This document shows, in pieces, positions 34,438-42,474 of a stretch of DNA of 64,000 nucleotides. Position numbers and translations under genes: made by a program. The stretch's first letter is position 1. The number at the start of each line of letters is the position of its first letter. The notes under the pieces are model-generated. The model made no database searches, was not told the origin of the DNA, and saw nothing but the letters and a program-made list of their open reading frames with translations. This stretch comes from Chryseobacterium shigense (GTDB lineage: Bacteria; Bacteroidota; Bacteroidia; Flavobacteriales; Weeksellaceae): NCBI RefSeq assembly GCF_014207845.1, contig NZ_JACHLC010000001.1:1984001-2048000 (forward strand), read 5' to 3'.

Positions 34438-36369
34438 TCAGAAAAGTTTTGATTTTTCAGCACTGTTGAACTCCACAATCTTACCGCTCTGCATCGTCAT
34501 ATTTTCCAGCTCGCTGAACATGGATATTTCTCCGGCTATTTCATTGGATGTTTCGGATTGTCTTTTGAATTCTTTTTCTACCATTTCCGTTCTGGTATCC
34601 GATGTTTCGCGGATATCTCCGGCAGCTGTCTGAACGATATCTTTTCCTGCCGTGGAAATAATACTGTCATTGGCAGAACTGTTGATTCCTTCTCCGGCAC
34701 TGATTGATATTTCTTTTCCGGCGGTCATGCTGATATTATCTCCGGCATTCACTGTGAAATTCTTTGGTGCTGTCAGGCTTATGTTTCCGGCTCCGTCCAT
34801 AAAGTAGATATTTCCGCTTGGATCCATAATCTTTACACTTCCTTCTTCATCATTCATTAAAATTCTGATCCCGCTTCTGGTCTGGATAGATTTCAGATGG
34901 TTATTGATTCCTCCGCCTAAAGCTATCCCTCCATGGAACATTCCTCCCATAACGAAAGGTCTGTCCGGATGGCTGTGAACAAAGTTAACCATAACCTGAT
35001 CTCCGACTTCGGGGATTGCAACATATCCTCTGTTTTGTGTGATCTGATCTGTTCCTCCCGCATCCGGGCTCATCATCCTGATAAAGTGGGTTGTATCGCT
35101 TGTCTGCCAGTCAAACTGCACCTGTATCCTTCCCTGTCCTTCCGGATCTTCATTGGATATTACCACGGCGGTTTGCGGTTCGGCTTTGGGAATTTTGTAT
35201 TCCGGTCTTGGAAGAAATCCTGTATCTGCGGCTATTCCTGTAAAGCTTCCTTTATAATGTCCTATTGTATCGATCTCATGTTCAGCTTCTGTGATCATGA
35301 TTCTTGTAAAATAGGAGGTTTCATTAGAGTCCTGTTTTCTCATCTGAACATCAGCGATACATCCCGGATGAAGGAATGGAACCGTTGTATTTCCTGAAAT
35401 AGAAAAAACATTCACCGCTCCGCTTCCTGAAGCACTTTTCTGTGAATATTCCACATCAAGGTGTGTGGTTGCTTTAATCGGAGCTATCTGAAGTGCAGGG
35501 GTTTTGTAAATATTATTGTTATGATCGTAAGCTGTTTTTGCGAGATCACTGACGTGCTGAATGGGAGTAACACCTGAAGTAAGCTTCTCATTTTTGTTAC
35601 TGTTGTAGCCATAGAACTGAGGTTTTGTATGTATAGCTTTCAGTTCAACTTTGATATCATTGGCACTGCTTCCGTAGGTCAGGATGATAGGTTTGTTCTG
35701 AGGCGGCAGTTTTCCGAAATGCAGCACTTCACCGTCATAAAAGAACTGTTCCCCATATGCTTCGGCCATTCTTGCCAGGTAATTGTAGTGTGTTTCGTCG
35801 TATTGGCTGCTATAAATGATCTGTGAAAAATTATTGGCATCGATCCTGATATCAAAGCGGCCTTTATCAATTCCCTGCTTGATAACTTCTTCTGCAATAA
35901 TTCCTATATTGACCGGCTGCCCTCCTCCGAAACTCTGAACATGGGAGGCTCCATCCAAAAGAATAGTAGGACTGCTTCCTGTAAGCACAATATTCCCCAG
36001 GCTCATTTTTTCCTGGCTGAAGGCTACCCCGGTAATGATTCCTACAAAGGTTCTTTCCGGGCTGTTATCTATATCTTTATAGGAAATAACTGCGGTGAGA
36101 CGTTTTCCGAGGAATTTATTGGCTTCTTCCAGGGAATGGGTCTGGCGGTCGCCCAAGCTGTCATGTGCCAGGGTAAGTGTAAATTCATGATGACGCTGGG
36201 TGCTCTGCTTAAGTTTAAAGTGCTTATAAAATTTGATAATTTTTCCCTCTATAACTAAGGAAAGCTTTACGAGACGATTGATCCCGGTATGATGATTTTC
36301 GGATACCCCGTCTGCATTCTGTGCCGGGCGAAAACTCGTTCCTTTTGATTTTTCAGGTGTACTAGACAT
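34438..36369 (-). CDS. vgrG: VgrG tip protein of type VI secretion
   Basis: 643 residues forming the trimeric T6SS spike (gp27-gp5 fold). N-terminal gp27-like part (about 20-370: YSQKSASGSGAVNVFS), an OB-fold gp5 part (QTAVVISNEDPEGQGRIQVQFDWQT, then GYVAIPEVGDQVMVNFVHSHPDRPFVMGG), and a C-terminal beta-helix of repeating NISLTAPKNFTVNAG-type strands (about 520-600). There is no C-terminal toxin fusion, so effectors must be separate proteins, as the genes downstream suggest. First gene of the cargo operon; Hcp lies upstream as its own unit. Confidence 0.92.
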   Translation of the reverse strand: MSSTPEKSKGTSFRPAQNADGVSENHHTGINRLVKLSLVIEGKIIKFYKHFKLKQSTQRHHEFTLTLAHDSLGDRQTHSLEEANKFLGKRLTAVISYKDIDNSPERTFVGIITGVAFSQEKMSLGNIVLTGSSPTILLDGASHVQSFGGGQPVNIGIIAEEVIKQGIDKGRFDIRIDANNFSQIIYSSQYDETHYNYLARMAEAYGEQFFYDGEVLHFGKLPPQNKPIILTYGSSANDIKVELKAIHTKPQFYGYNSNKNEKLTSGVTPIQHVSDLAKTAYDHNNNIYKTPALQIAPIKATTHLDVEYSQKSASGSGAVNVFSISGNTTVPFLHPGCIADVQMRKQDSNETSYFTRIMITEAEHEIDTIGHYKGSFTGIAADTGFLPRPEYKIPKAEPQTAVVISNEDPEGQGRIQVQFDWQTSDTTHFIRMMSPDAGGTDQITQNRGYVAIPEVGDQVMVNFVHSHPDRPFVMGGMFHGGIALGGGINNHLKSIQTRSGIRILMNDEEGSVKIMDPSGNIYFMDGAGNISLTAPKNFTVNAGDNISMTAGKEISISAGEGINSSANDSIISTAGKDIVQTAAGDIRETSDTRTEMVEKEFKRQSETSNEIAGEISMFSELENMTMQSGKIVEFNSAEKSKLF

Positions 36370-36474
36370 ATTTTATAAAGTGATTTGTGTTAAAATGTGT
36401 ATATTATTCATACAAGCGGGAATTTTTGAGAATAAACAAAGATTCCTTACCAGCAAATAGCATTCACAACAGGT

Positions 36475-36505
36475 AAAAAAAGACCGTCTTGAGGGACAGT
36501 CTCTT
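36475..36505 (-). terminator. Terminator of hcp
   Basis: AGACCGTC (36481-36488) pairs with GGACAGTCT with one mismatch; on the minus strand a T run follows (complement of AAAAAAA at 36475-36481). Separates hcp from vgrG. Confidence 0.75.
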
Positions 36506-36527
36506 TGTATTTTGTACTATTCCGGAT

Positions 36528-36932
36528 CTAGCTTAACGGCCAGAATCCGTCATATAATGAATTCCCATAACTGATGCTTTCCGCACTTATTACAAAGCTT
36601 ACCAGCATATTATTACTGTCGATAGCATCAAAATCCACTTCATGCTGAATTACATATCCGTTCTCCCATTTCAGGGTAATCAGGGTTCCTTCTTCGTGAG
36701 ATTTATTGAATGTAATTTCACCGCTTGTAGGTTTGTATTTGCTGTTCAATAAACTTTCAAGAATATCAGATTTTTCAGTTGCCTCAACGGTTATTTTTAT
36801 CAAAGCATTTGAAGGGTCTGATGCCACACGTCCTGAAACATCTGTAGATCTCGATACGCTGTAATTAAGCTTCAACAGCTTTTGTCCTTCTCCTCCATTG
36901 AATTTTAAGATTCCTCTTGAATTTCCTGCCAT
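36528..36932 (-). CDS. tssD: T6SS tube protein TssD (Hcp), Bacteroidota type
   Basis: 134 residues forming the hexameric rings of the T6SS inner tube. MAGNSRGILKFNGGEGQKLLKLNYSVSRSTDVSGRVASDP is the start typical of Bacteroidota TssD, which is shorter and more divergent than proteobacterial Hcp; ISAESISYGNSLYDGFWPL is the usual end. The gene has its own terminator and a TATCTTTG element upstream, as expected for a highly made structural protein. In these systems Hcp can also carry small effectors. Confidence 0.9.
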   Translation of the reverse strand: MAGNSRGILKFNGGEGQKLLKLNYSVSRSTDVSGRVASDPSNALIKITVEATEKSDILESLLNSKYKPTSGEITFNKSHEEGTLITLKWENGYVIQHEVDFDAIDSNNMLVSFVISAESISYGNSLYDGFWPLS

Positions 36933-36983
36933 ATTCTTATATTTTCATCATTAAAGGTTATACAATTTATAAAGTTATTCTAA

Positions 36984-36991
36984 CAAAGATA
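36984..36991 (-). promoter_or_regulatory. Promoter -7 element of tssD
   Basis: TATCTTTG on the minus strand, exact TAnnTTTG match, 51 bp before the start codon. The -33 region has only TTTTT at the right distance. Confidence 0.5.
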
Positions 36992-37114
36992 GACTTCATG
37001 CTCTAATTTAAAAAGTTTTTACCAAACAGATTTATATTTTGTAGTAATTCTACGACTTTTTTTCTACCTACTTCTATTAAGCATTAAAAAAATACAGTAC
37101 TTACATTGATTTTA

Positions 37115-37408
37115 TCAATGAGAATGGATATAAAAGTGTTTATAATAATAGGATGTGATCATGATGATGAGATTTACCACAACCATGATCATAAGGATTT
37201 TGCCATACTTCCTTTTTCTGTCTGTAAAGCTCAGCCCTAAGATAAAAAGAAACAGAAGCAATGTATAAACTGCCGGATACAATTGAAAAGCCTCTGAAAA
37301 CTTCCCTTCAAATACCAGCAGAATTGCCCTCTGGGCACCACACCCCAGGCATTCTATTCCCAGAAACTTCTTGCTGGGACAGGTAAGCATAAAGTCTTCA
37401 ATATCCAT
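37115..37408 (-). CDS. DUF2752 membrane protein
   Basis: 97 residues with CPSKKFLGIECLGCGAQRAI at about 10-29, the DUF2752 signature (three cysteines, then GxQRA), followed by two or three TM segments (VYTLLLFLFILGLSF, ILMIMVVVNLIIMITSYYY). Function unknown. It starts 8 bp after the old yellow enzyme gene and is probably co-transcribed. Confidence 0.85.
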   Translation of the reverse strand: MDIEDFMLTCPSKKFLGIECLGCGAQRAILLVFEGKFSEAFQLYPAVYTLLLFLFILGLSFTDRKRKYGKILMIMVVVNLIIMITSYYYKHFYIHSH

Positions 37409-37416
37409 TCCCTGTA

Positions 37417-38469
37417 TTATGATGAAATTTTTGCTCTTGTGTACTGGTGGGGAAAGAAGCAGTCTTCTTTCGTTTCAAATGATCCTTGAACGGCAATATA
37501 TGGATTTCTCAGGATCTCCCGTGCAATAAATATGAGATCTGCATCTCCTTTTTGCAGAATATCTTCAGCCTGTTCCGCTTTTGTAATGAGTCCCACCGCG
37601 CCGGTTTTTACGTTTGCCTGTTTCTTGATCTGAGATGAAAAAGGAACCTGATAGCCATCAAATACAGCTATTTTAGCCCCATGAATATTTCCTCCGCTTG
37701 AAACATCTATCAAATCTACAGAATGTTCTTTCAAGATTTTGGAAAGTTCTGCGCTGTCGTTGATATTCCATCCGTTTTCAGCATATTCGGTACCGGAAAT
37801 TCTTACAAAAAGAGCGGTATTTTCGTCAAGCTCTTCATTAACGGCATCTACAATTTCAATAAGGAAGCGGATTCTGTTTTCAAAACTCCCGCCATATTCG
37901 TCTGTCCTGATATTGGAAAGCGGTGATAAAAACTGGTGGATCAGGTATCCATGTGCTCCATGAATTTCTATGACATCAAAACCGGCTTTTACAGCCCTTT
38001 TTGCCGCGTTTTTAAAATTCTGAACCTGTTCTTTAATTTCAGTAACAGTTAAAACATGCGGAATCCTTTCAGCAGGATGATATGGAATGGCGCTTGGCGC
38101 TACCGTTTCCCAGCCTTCTTCAAGAGAAATCTGCAGATTATTCCAGGTAGAACCTTTTCTTCCTGCATGGGCAAGCTGTATCCCGATTTTACTTTCTGAA
38201 CGGGAATGAACAAATTCAACAATTTTCTGCAGCTCTTCTGCCTGCTGATCGTTCCAGATTCCCATACAGTGGTTGGTAATCCTCCCCCGTGGTTCCACAC
38301 CCGTAGCTTCAACCACGATAAGTCCTGTTCCGCCCTGGGATCTGCTTCCGTAATGTACGAAATGGAAATCGTTTGCAAGTCCGTTTTCGCATGAATACAT
38401 ACACATGGGAGACATTACCCATCTGTTTTTCAGCTCTATATTCCTGAATTGTATTGGTGTATATAACAT
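37417..38469 (-). CDS. namA: Old yellow enzyme, NADPH dehydrogenase NamA/YqjM type
   Basis: 350-residue FMN-dependent ene-reductase acting on alpha,beta-unsaturated carbonyls and nitro compounds. It carries YqjM-class features: MSPMCMYS with the flavin-tuning cysteine, GIQLAHAGRKGS (substrate-binding His pair), IHGAHGYLIHQFLSPLSNIRTDEYGGS and GAVGLITKAEQAEDIL. ATG 38469 is chosen because it begins the family start MLYTPIQFRNIELKNR; a longer frame to 38553 adds 28 unrelated residues. Divergent from cytidine deaminase. Confidence 0.92.
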   Translation of the reverse strand: MLYTPIQFRNIELKNRWVMSPMCMYSCENGLANDFHFVHYGSRSQGGTGLIVVEATGVEPRGRITNHCMGIWNDQQAEELQKIVEFVHSRSESKIGIQLAHAGRKGSTWNNLQISLEEGWETVAPSAIPYHPAERIPHVLTVTEIKEQVQNFKNAAKRAVKAGFDVIEIHGAHGYLIHQFLSPLSNIRTDEYGGSFENRIRFLIEIVDAVNEELDENTALFVRISGTEYAENGWNINDSAELSKILKEHSVDLIDVSSGGNIHGAKIAVFDGYQVPFSSQIKKQANVKTGAVGLITKAEQAEDILQKGDADLIFIAREILRNPYIAVQGSFETKEDCFFPHQYTRAKISS

Positions 38470-38572
38470 TATTATCTTTTTGAATTTCAATTTAATGGAT
38501 GAATAAAAAAAACGTTGTCCAACTGGTGAAAAAGGAGTAATTTTAGCCCCCATTTTTTAGTCTGACTAATAT

Positions 38573-39055
38573 ATGAAAAAAGACATACAGATCGGTTACG
38601 AGCACTTTAAAAACAGCAGTGAACTGAACGAAATAGAAAAAAAACTGTTCGAAAGAGCCAAAGAGGCCCGTGAAAATGCCTATGCTCCTTACTCGAATTT
38701 CCTTGTAGGATGTGCTGTCCTGCTGGAAAACGGTGAAATTTATTCCGGGAACAACCAGGAAAACGCGGCTTATCCGTCAGGGCTTTGCGCAGAAAGAACC
38801 ACTCTTTTCTGGGTAGCAGCCAATTTTCCTGATGTAAAGGTGAAAAAGATCTTTGTTGTGGGAGGCCCAAAAGAATTCCATGAAAAAAATCCTCCTATCC
38901 CACCATGCGGAGCCTGCAGGCAAAGTTTAATAGAATATGAAACCAAGCAGCATGAAAACATCGATCTTTATTTTTCAAGCATGAATGATGAAGTGGTAAA
39001 GGTGCATTCTATTAAGGATCTGCTGCCGTTTTATTTTGATTCATCATTTTTGTAG
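38573..39055 (+). CDS. cdd: Cytidine deaminase
   Basis: 160 residues; deaminates cytidine and deoxycytidine to uridine forms in nucleoside salvage. Zinc motifs: NAAYPSGLCAERTTLFWV (Cys plus catalytic Glu) and PPCGACRQSLIEY (two Cys). Homotetrameric-type length. Single gene; the 353-bp regulatory region of the cobalamin operon follows. Confidence 0.94.
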   Translation: MKKDIQIGYEHFKNSSELNEIEKKLFERAKEARENAYAPYSNFLVGCAVLLENGEIYSGNNQENAAYPSGLCAERTTLFWVAANFPDVKVKKIFVVGGPKEFHEKNPPIPPCGACRQSLIEYETKQHENIDLYFSSMNDEVVKVHSIKDLLPFYFDSSFL

Positions 39056-39063
39056 GATGAAGT

Positions 39064-39176
39064 TTTGTCAATAGTGAATTTTGCTTTGCAAGTGAACATC
39101 CGGATTTGAAAAAGTCGTTTTATATTTCTCTTCAAAGCAAAATTGATCATTCATAATTCACAATTGACTTTTACCT
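39064..39176. repeat. Imperfect inverted repeat, dispersed element copy 2
   Basis: GTGAATTTTGCTTTG (39073-39087) faces CAAAGCAAAATTGAT... about 50 bp later, followed by TTCATAATTCACAATTGACT. Reversed, the right half reads AGGTAAAAGTCAATTGTGAA then ATTATGAATGATCAATTTTG, matching the element at 8781-8826. It sits just upstream of the cobalamin promoter. Confidence 0.55.
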
Positions 39177-39179
39177 TTT

Positions 39180-39209
39180 TTGTGGGATACATTTAAAAAG
39201 TTATCTTTG
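39180..39209 (+). promoter_or_regulatory. Promoter of the cobalamin-uptake operon
   Basis: TTG (39180-39182) after a T run, 19-nt spacer, then TATCTTTG (39202-39209), a full match to the Bacteroidota consensus. Transcription would start near 39217, at the 5' edge of the riboswitch. Confidence 0.75.
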
Positions 39210-39216
39210 CAAAAAT

Positions 39217-39362
39217 TTTGGTTTCCAGCATTTTGGAAATAATAGGGAATTGGGTGAAACGCCCAAACTGTCCCCGCAACTGTAGATCGCATTAAAAATT
39301 TCTGTAAAAAGTCACTGTTTACACGGGAAGGCACAGAAAGCGAAAGTCAGGAGACCTGCCAG
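39217..39362 (+). ncRNA. Cobalamin (B12) riboswitch
   Basis: Adenosylcobalamin-sensing aptamer in the 5' leader of the receptor operon. Conserved pieces appear in order: GGGAATTGGGTGAAACGCCC (39245-39264), CCCCGCAACTGTA (39272-39284), GTCACTG (39311-39317), CGGGAAGGC (39324-39332) and the B12 box AAGTCAGGAGACCTGCC (39344-39360). The start codon is 48 nt past the box, and GGAGGA (39390-39395) lies in the loop of an ACTTT/AAAGT hairpin (39384-39400), so translational control is likely. High cobalamin should reduce expression. Confidence 0.95.
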
Positions 39363-39408
39363 AATTATAACTAAAAACGTATTACTTTCGGAGGAAAAGT
39401 AAAATAGT

Positions 39409-41250
39409 ATGGATATAAAAAGGTCTTTATTACTGCTTTGTACATCTTACGGCAGCTTTCTTTTCGGACAGGAGAAAGCCATTGATACTATTTATATTTT
39501 CGACAGCCAGATGAGTAAAGTGAAACTTTTTCATCCGGTACGTACTCTTACTCCAAAAGATGTAGAAAAAAATTCAACTAATCTTTCTGAACTTTTACGT
39601 TTCCAATCTTCTATTTATGTTAAGGAAAACGGTCGTGGAGCTGTTTCTTCACCGTCATTCCGGGGAACTACTGCCCAGCAGACCGCTTTTGTATGGAATG
39701 GAATCAATATCAATTCCAGTTTTCTGGGACAGGGAGATGTGAATAATATTCCCCTTTTCGGATATGATCAGATTGATGTAAAAGCCGGTGGAGGAAGTGT
39801 GGTTTATGGAAGTGGTGCCATTGGAGGAAGTATTCATTTAAATAATATTCTGGATTTCAACAGAGGATTTAAAGCTTCTGTTTATTCGGAAGCGGCTTCT
39901 TTTGATACTTATAATAATTTTGTCCAGGCTTCTTTCAGCAATGATAAATTGAGTGTGAAAGTTTCCGGAAGTTATGTAACGAGCCAGAATGATTATAAAG
40001 TTCCTGAATTCGTTGTGGGAAATACGGGATTCAGTAATATCAACGGAAAGTATTATAATACTTCTGCAAATATCGGAGTATCCTATAAAATTGCTGATCA
40101 TCAGACTATTTCATGGCAGAACCAAATGTTTGATGCCTCACAGCATTACCCTATTTTTGAGCAGAACGGCAATAAGACAAAATATAATGCACAGACTGTA
40201 AGAAGCCTGATTGCATGGGATATCAATAAAAGTAATCTTTCCAACAGCTTAAAAGCAGCTTATACGGAAGATAATTTCCAGTATTTCTCAGATCTTAACC
40301 AGCCTAAAACAAGCGGTGCGGAGGGAAAGAATTATATTTTCAAAAATGATTTCAACTACTTCATTTCCCCAAAAATAAACATCAATGCAATCGGTGAATT
40401 TCAGGTGAATAAAGGCAAAGGCTATCAGTCCGGAATTGGTTCTATCAGCAGAAATGTGGGTTCCTTATCCGGTTTGGTAAGATATTTTGCAACGAAAGAT
40501 CTCCGTTTTGAAGGAGGAATCAAAAAGGATTTTGTAGAAGGTATTTCTTCTCCGCTTCTGTATTCTTTTTCAGGAAAATGGGATGCTTTACAATGGTATC
40601 ATTTAGGGATTAATTTTTCAAGGAACTTCAGATTTCCTTCTTTTAATGATCTTTACTGGCAACCGGGAGGAAACCTGGATTTAAAGTCTGAAACTTCTAC
40701 GAATGTTGACATGAATAATGAGTTCAGCTTCGGGGATTTTAAAGTGACTTTAAGTCCTTATTATATGGACATCAGGAATCTTATTAACTGGCTTCCGACG
40801 TCTTATGGATATTGGGCTCCCTTCAATACATCCCGGGTTGAATCTTACGGTCTGGAATCCCAGGTTACCTGGAATAAAAATTTCGGAAAACATGCTTTGA
40901 AAGTGGATGGAGGCTATACTTATTCGAAATCAATAAATAAAGAATCCCAAATGCAGATGATGTATGTTCCGGTTCATAAAGCTGTCGGAAATATAGAATA
41001 TGGATATTCTTTCTTTAAGCTGTATGCTCAGGGATTATTTAACGGTCTTACCTATACTACTAGTGATGAGCAAAGATCAACAGCAATTGACCCTTATTTT
41101 ATTTTAAATGCAGGAGTTTCTGCCACACTTTTCAAAAAATATACTTTAGGATTTAAAGTAAATAATATAACCAACACTGTTTACCAGACGGTATCTTATT
41201 ATCCGATGCCGAAGAGAAATTACAGTGTTTATGCAGCCATTAATTTTTAA
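39409..41250 (+). CDS. btuB: BtuB-like TonB-dependent cobalamin receptor
   Basis: 613-residue outer-membrane receptor. Signal peptide MDIKRSLLLLCTSYGSFLFGQ, plug domain (about 45-150: SPSFRGTTAQQTAFVWNGININ, GGSVVYGSGAIGGSIHLNN) and a beta-barrel ending in aromatic NYSVYAAINF. Substrate is assigned from the B12 riboswitch in its leader. A BtuG-like lipoprotein follows after 13 bp. Energy comes from TonB/ExbBD elsewhere in the genome. Size matches BtuB (about 610 residues). Confidence 0.9.
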   Translation: MDIKRSLLLLCTSYGSFLFGQEKAIDTIYIFDSQMSKVKLFHPVRTLTPKDVEKNSTNLSELLRFQSSIYVKENGRGAVSSPSFRGTTAQQTAFVWNGININSSFLGQGDVNNIPLFGYDQIDVKAGGGSVVYGSGAIGGSIHLNNILDFNRGFKASVYSEAASFDTYNNFVQASFSNDKLSVKVSGSYVTSQNDYKVPEFVVGNTGFSNINGKYYNTSANIGVSYKIADHQTISWQNQMFDASQHYPIFEQNGNKTKYNAQTVRSLIAWDINKSNLSNSLKAAYTEDNFQYFSDLNQPKTSGAEGKNYIFKNDFNYFISPKININAIGEFQVNKGKGYQSGIGSISRNVGSLSGLVRYFATKDLRFEGGIKKDFVEGISSPLLYSFSGKWDALQWYHLGINFSRNFRFPSFNDLYWQPGGNLDLKSETSTNVDMNNEFSFGDFKVTLSPYYMDIRNLINWLPTSYGYWAPFNTSRVESYGLESQVTWNKNFGKHALKVDGGYTYSKSINKESQMQMMYVPVHKAVGNIEYGYSFFKLYAQGLFNGLTYTTSDEQRSTAIDPYFILNAGVSATLFKKYTLGFKVNNITNTVYQTVSYYPMPKRNYSVYAAINF

Positions 41251-41263
41251 ACTTAAAAATATT

Positions 41264-42307
41264 ATGAAACTGAACAGATTTCTACATTTTCTTTTTGCTT
41301 TTGCACTTCTTTCGGGCATTGTGTCCTGTAACAGTGACAGTAATGATGAGCAGGAAATATTCTACGGCAACGGTTTTCTGATTGCCAATGAAGGTACTTT
41401 CGGGAAACCGGAAGCAGACGTAACGTTTGTAAGTGCAGACCTGAACCTTAAACAGGATAACGTTTTCGCCCTTAACAACGGTGGTGCCAAATTGGGTGAC
41501 GTTTTACAGATGGTTGCTTTCAACGGTGAAAATGCTTATCTGCTATTGAATAACTCGAATAAAATCCAAATCGTAAACCGTTATAATTTCAAAGCAAACG
41601 GCGAAATTACAGCCGAACTTAATACTCCACGTTATATGGCTTTTGCCAACAATAATATTTATGTAACAAATGATAAATATTTAGGGGATAAGTTTGTGAG
41701 TATTTACAGGGTTTCAGACCGTTCTTTCATCAAAAAAATCTCTTTTACGGATGCTGCTGAAAGGATTGTGGAGGCAGGAAACAATATTTTCGTACAGAAT
41801 GCTTCATTCGGTTATGGAAATAAAATTTCTTACATCAATACTTCTACTAATGATGTTCAGTCCACCATTACATTACCGGCCGGAAATATCAACAAGATCA
41901 TTTCAAACAATCAAAATGTATATGCTATTGCAGCGGGAACTGCAGATTCTTATATCTACCAGATTTCAAGCACAGGCAGCATCACAAAAACAACTACTTT
42001 AACAGGTATTTCGAATGCTACCAATCTCGAAATTTCAAACGGTAAATATTATTTCACTTCAGGGAAAAAAGTATACGGTATGGATATGAGCGCCACAACA
42101 GTGCCTGCATCACCTTTGTTTACTGTTGCGAACGGTGTGGATGATTTTTCTCCTCTATACGGATTCAGCGTAATCAATGACAAGATTTTCACTTCGGATT
42201 CAAACGGATTCACACAGGCCAGTAAAATTGTAGTATACAGCACTTCAGGTTCTGTAATCAGATCATTTACTGCAGGTATCGGTTCAAATTCCGTTTATGC
42301 TAACTAA
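41264..42307 (+). CDS. BtuG-like beta-propeller lipoprotein (DUF5074/YncE family)
   Basis: 347 residues; lipobox at Cys22 (LSGIVSC). The mature protein has repeated propeller blades (GNGFLIANEGTFGKPEADVTF, NAYLLLNNSNKIQIVNRYNFK, NIYVTNDKYLGDKFVSIYRVS, KYYFTSGKKVYGMDMS). In Bacteroides, BtuG is a surface propeller that captures B12 with very high affinity and hands it to BtuB; same position, fold and riboswitch argue for the same role. The ATG at 41264 is chosen for the lipoprotein signal; a longer frame overlaps btuB. No SusD-type protein accompanies it. Confidence 0.8.
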   Translation: MKLNRFLHFLFAFALLSGIVSCNSDSNDEQEIFYGNGFLIANEGTFGKPEADVTFVSADLNLKQDNVFALNNGGAKLGDVLQMVAFNGENAYLLLNNSNKIQIVNRYNFKANGEITAELNTPRYMAFANNNIYVTNDKYLGDKFVSIYRVSDRSFIKKISFTDAAERIVEAGNNIFVQNASFGYGNKISYINTSTNDVQSTITLPAGNINKIISNNQNVYAIAAGTADSYIYQISSTGSITKTTTLTGISNATNLEISNGKYYFTSGKKVYGMDMSATTVPASPLFTVANGVDDFSPLYGFSVINDKIFTSDSNGFTQASKIVVYSTSGSVIRSFTAGIGSNSVYAN

Positions 42308-42370
42308 GAAATTTAATACTCCGGTATTATAATATAATTTTTTATTTTTTTTCATCATTTGTGTTTTTTT

Positions 42371-42402
42371 CCGGCTGCTTCTACGAAGCAGCCGGATTTT
42401 AT
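42371..42402 (+). terminator. Terminator of the cobalamin operon
   Basis: Perfect 11-bp stem CCGGCTGCTTC (42371-42381) / GAAGCAGCCGG (42385-42395), then ATTTTATTT. Confidence 0.85.
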
Positions 42403-42414
42403 TTCGGGGATTAT

Positions 42415-42463
42415 TAAAAACGGGCTACGGCGGGACTTTGTCCCGCCGTAGCCCGTTTTTTTT
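42415..42463. terminator. Second, bidirectional terminator with 17-bp GC-rich stem
   Basis: ACGGGCTACGGCGGGAC (42420-42436), TTT loop, GTCCCGCCGTAGCCCGT (42440-42456), perfect, flanked by A and T runs. It serves the cca gene on the minus strand and backs up the btu terminator. Its GC content is far above the surroundings. Confidence 0.85.
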
Positions 42464-42474
42464 ATATTGTAAGT

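Noticed and set aside
36370..36474. Promoter for vgrG at AATCTTTG (36437-36444, minus)
   Set aside because: The first base of TAnnTTTG is missing and no -33 element is found; too weak to list.
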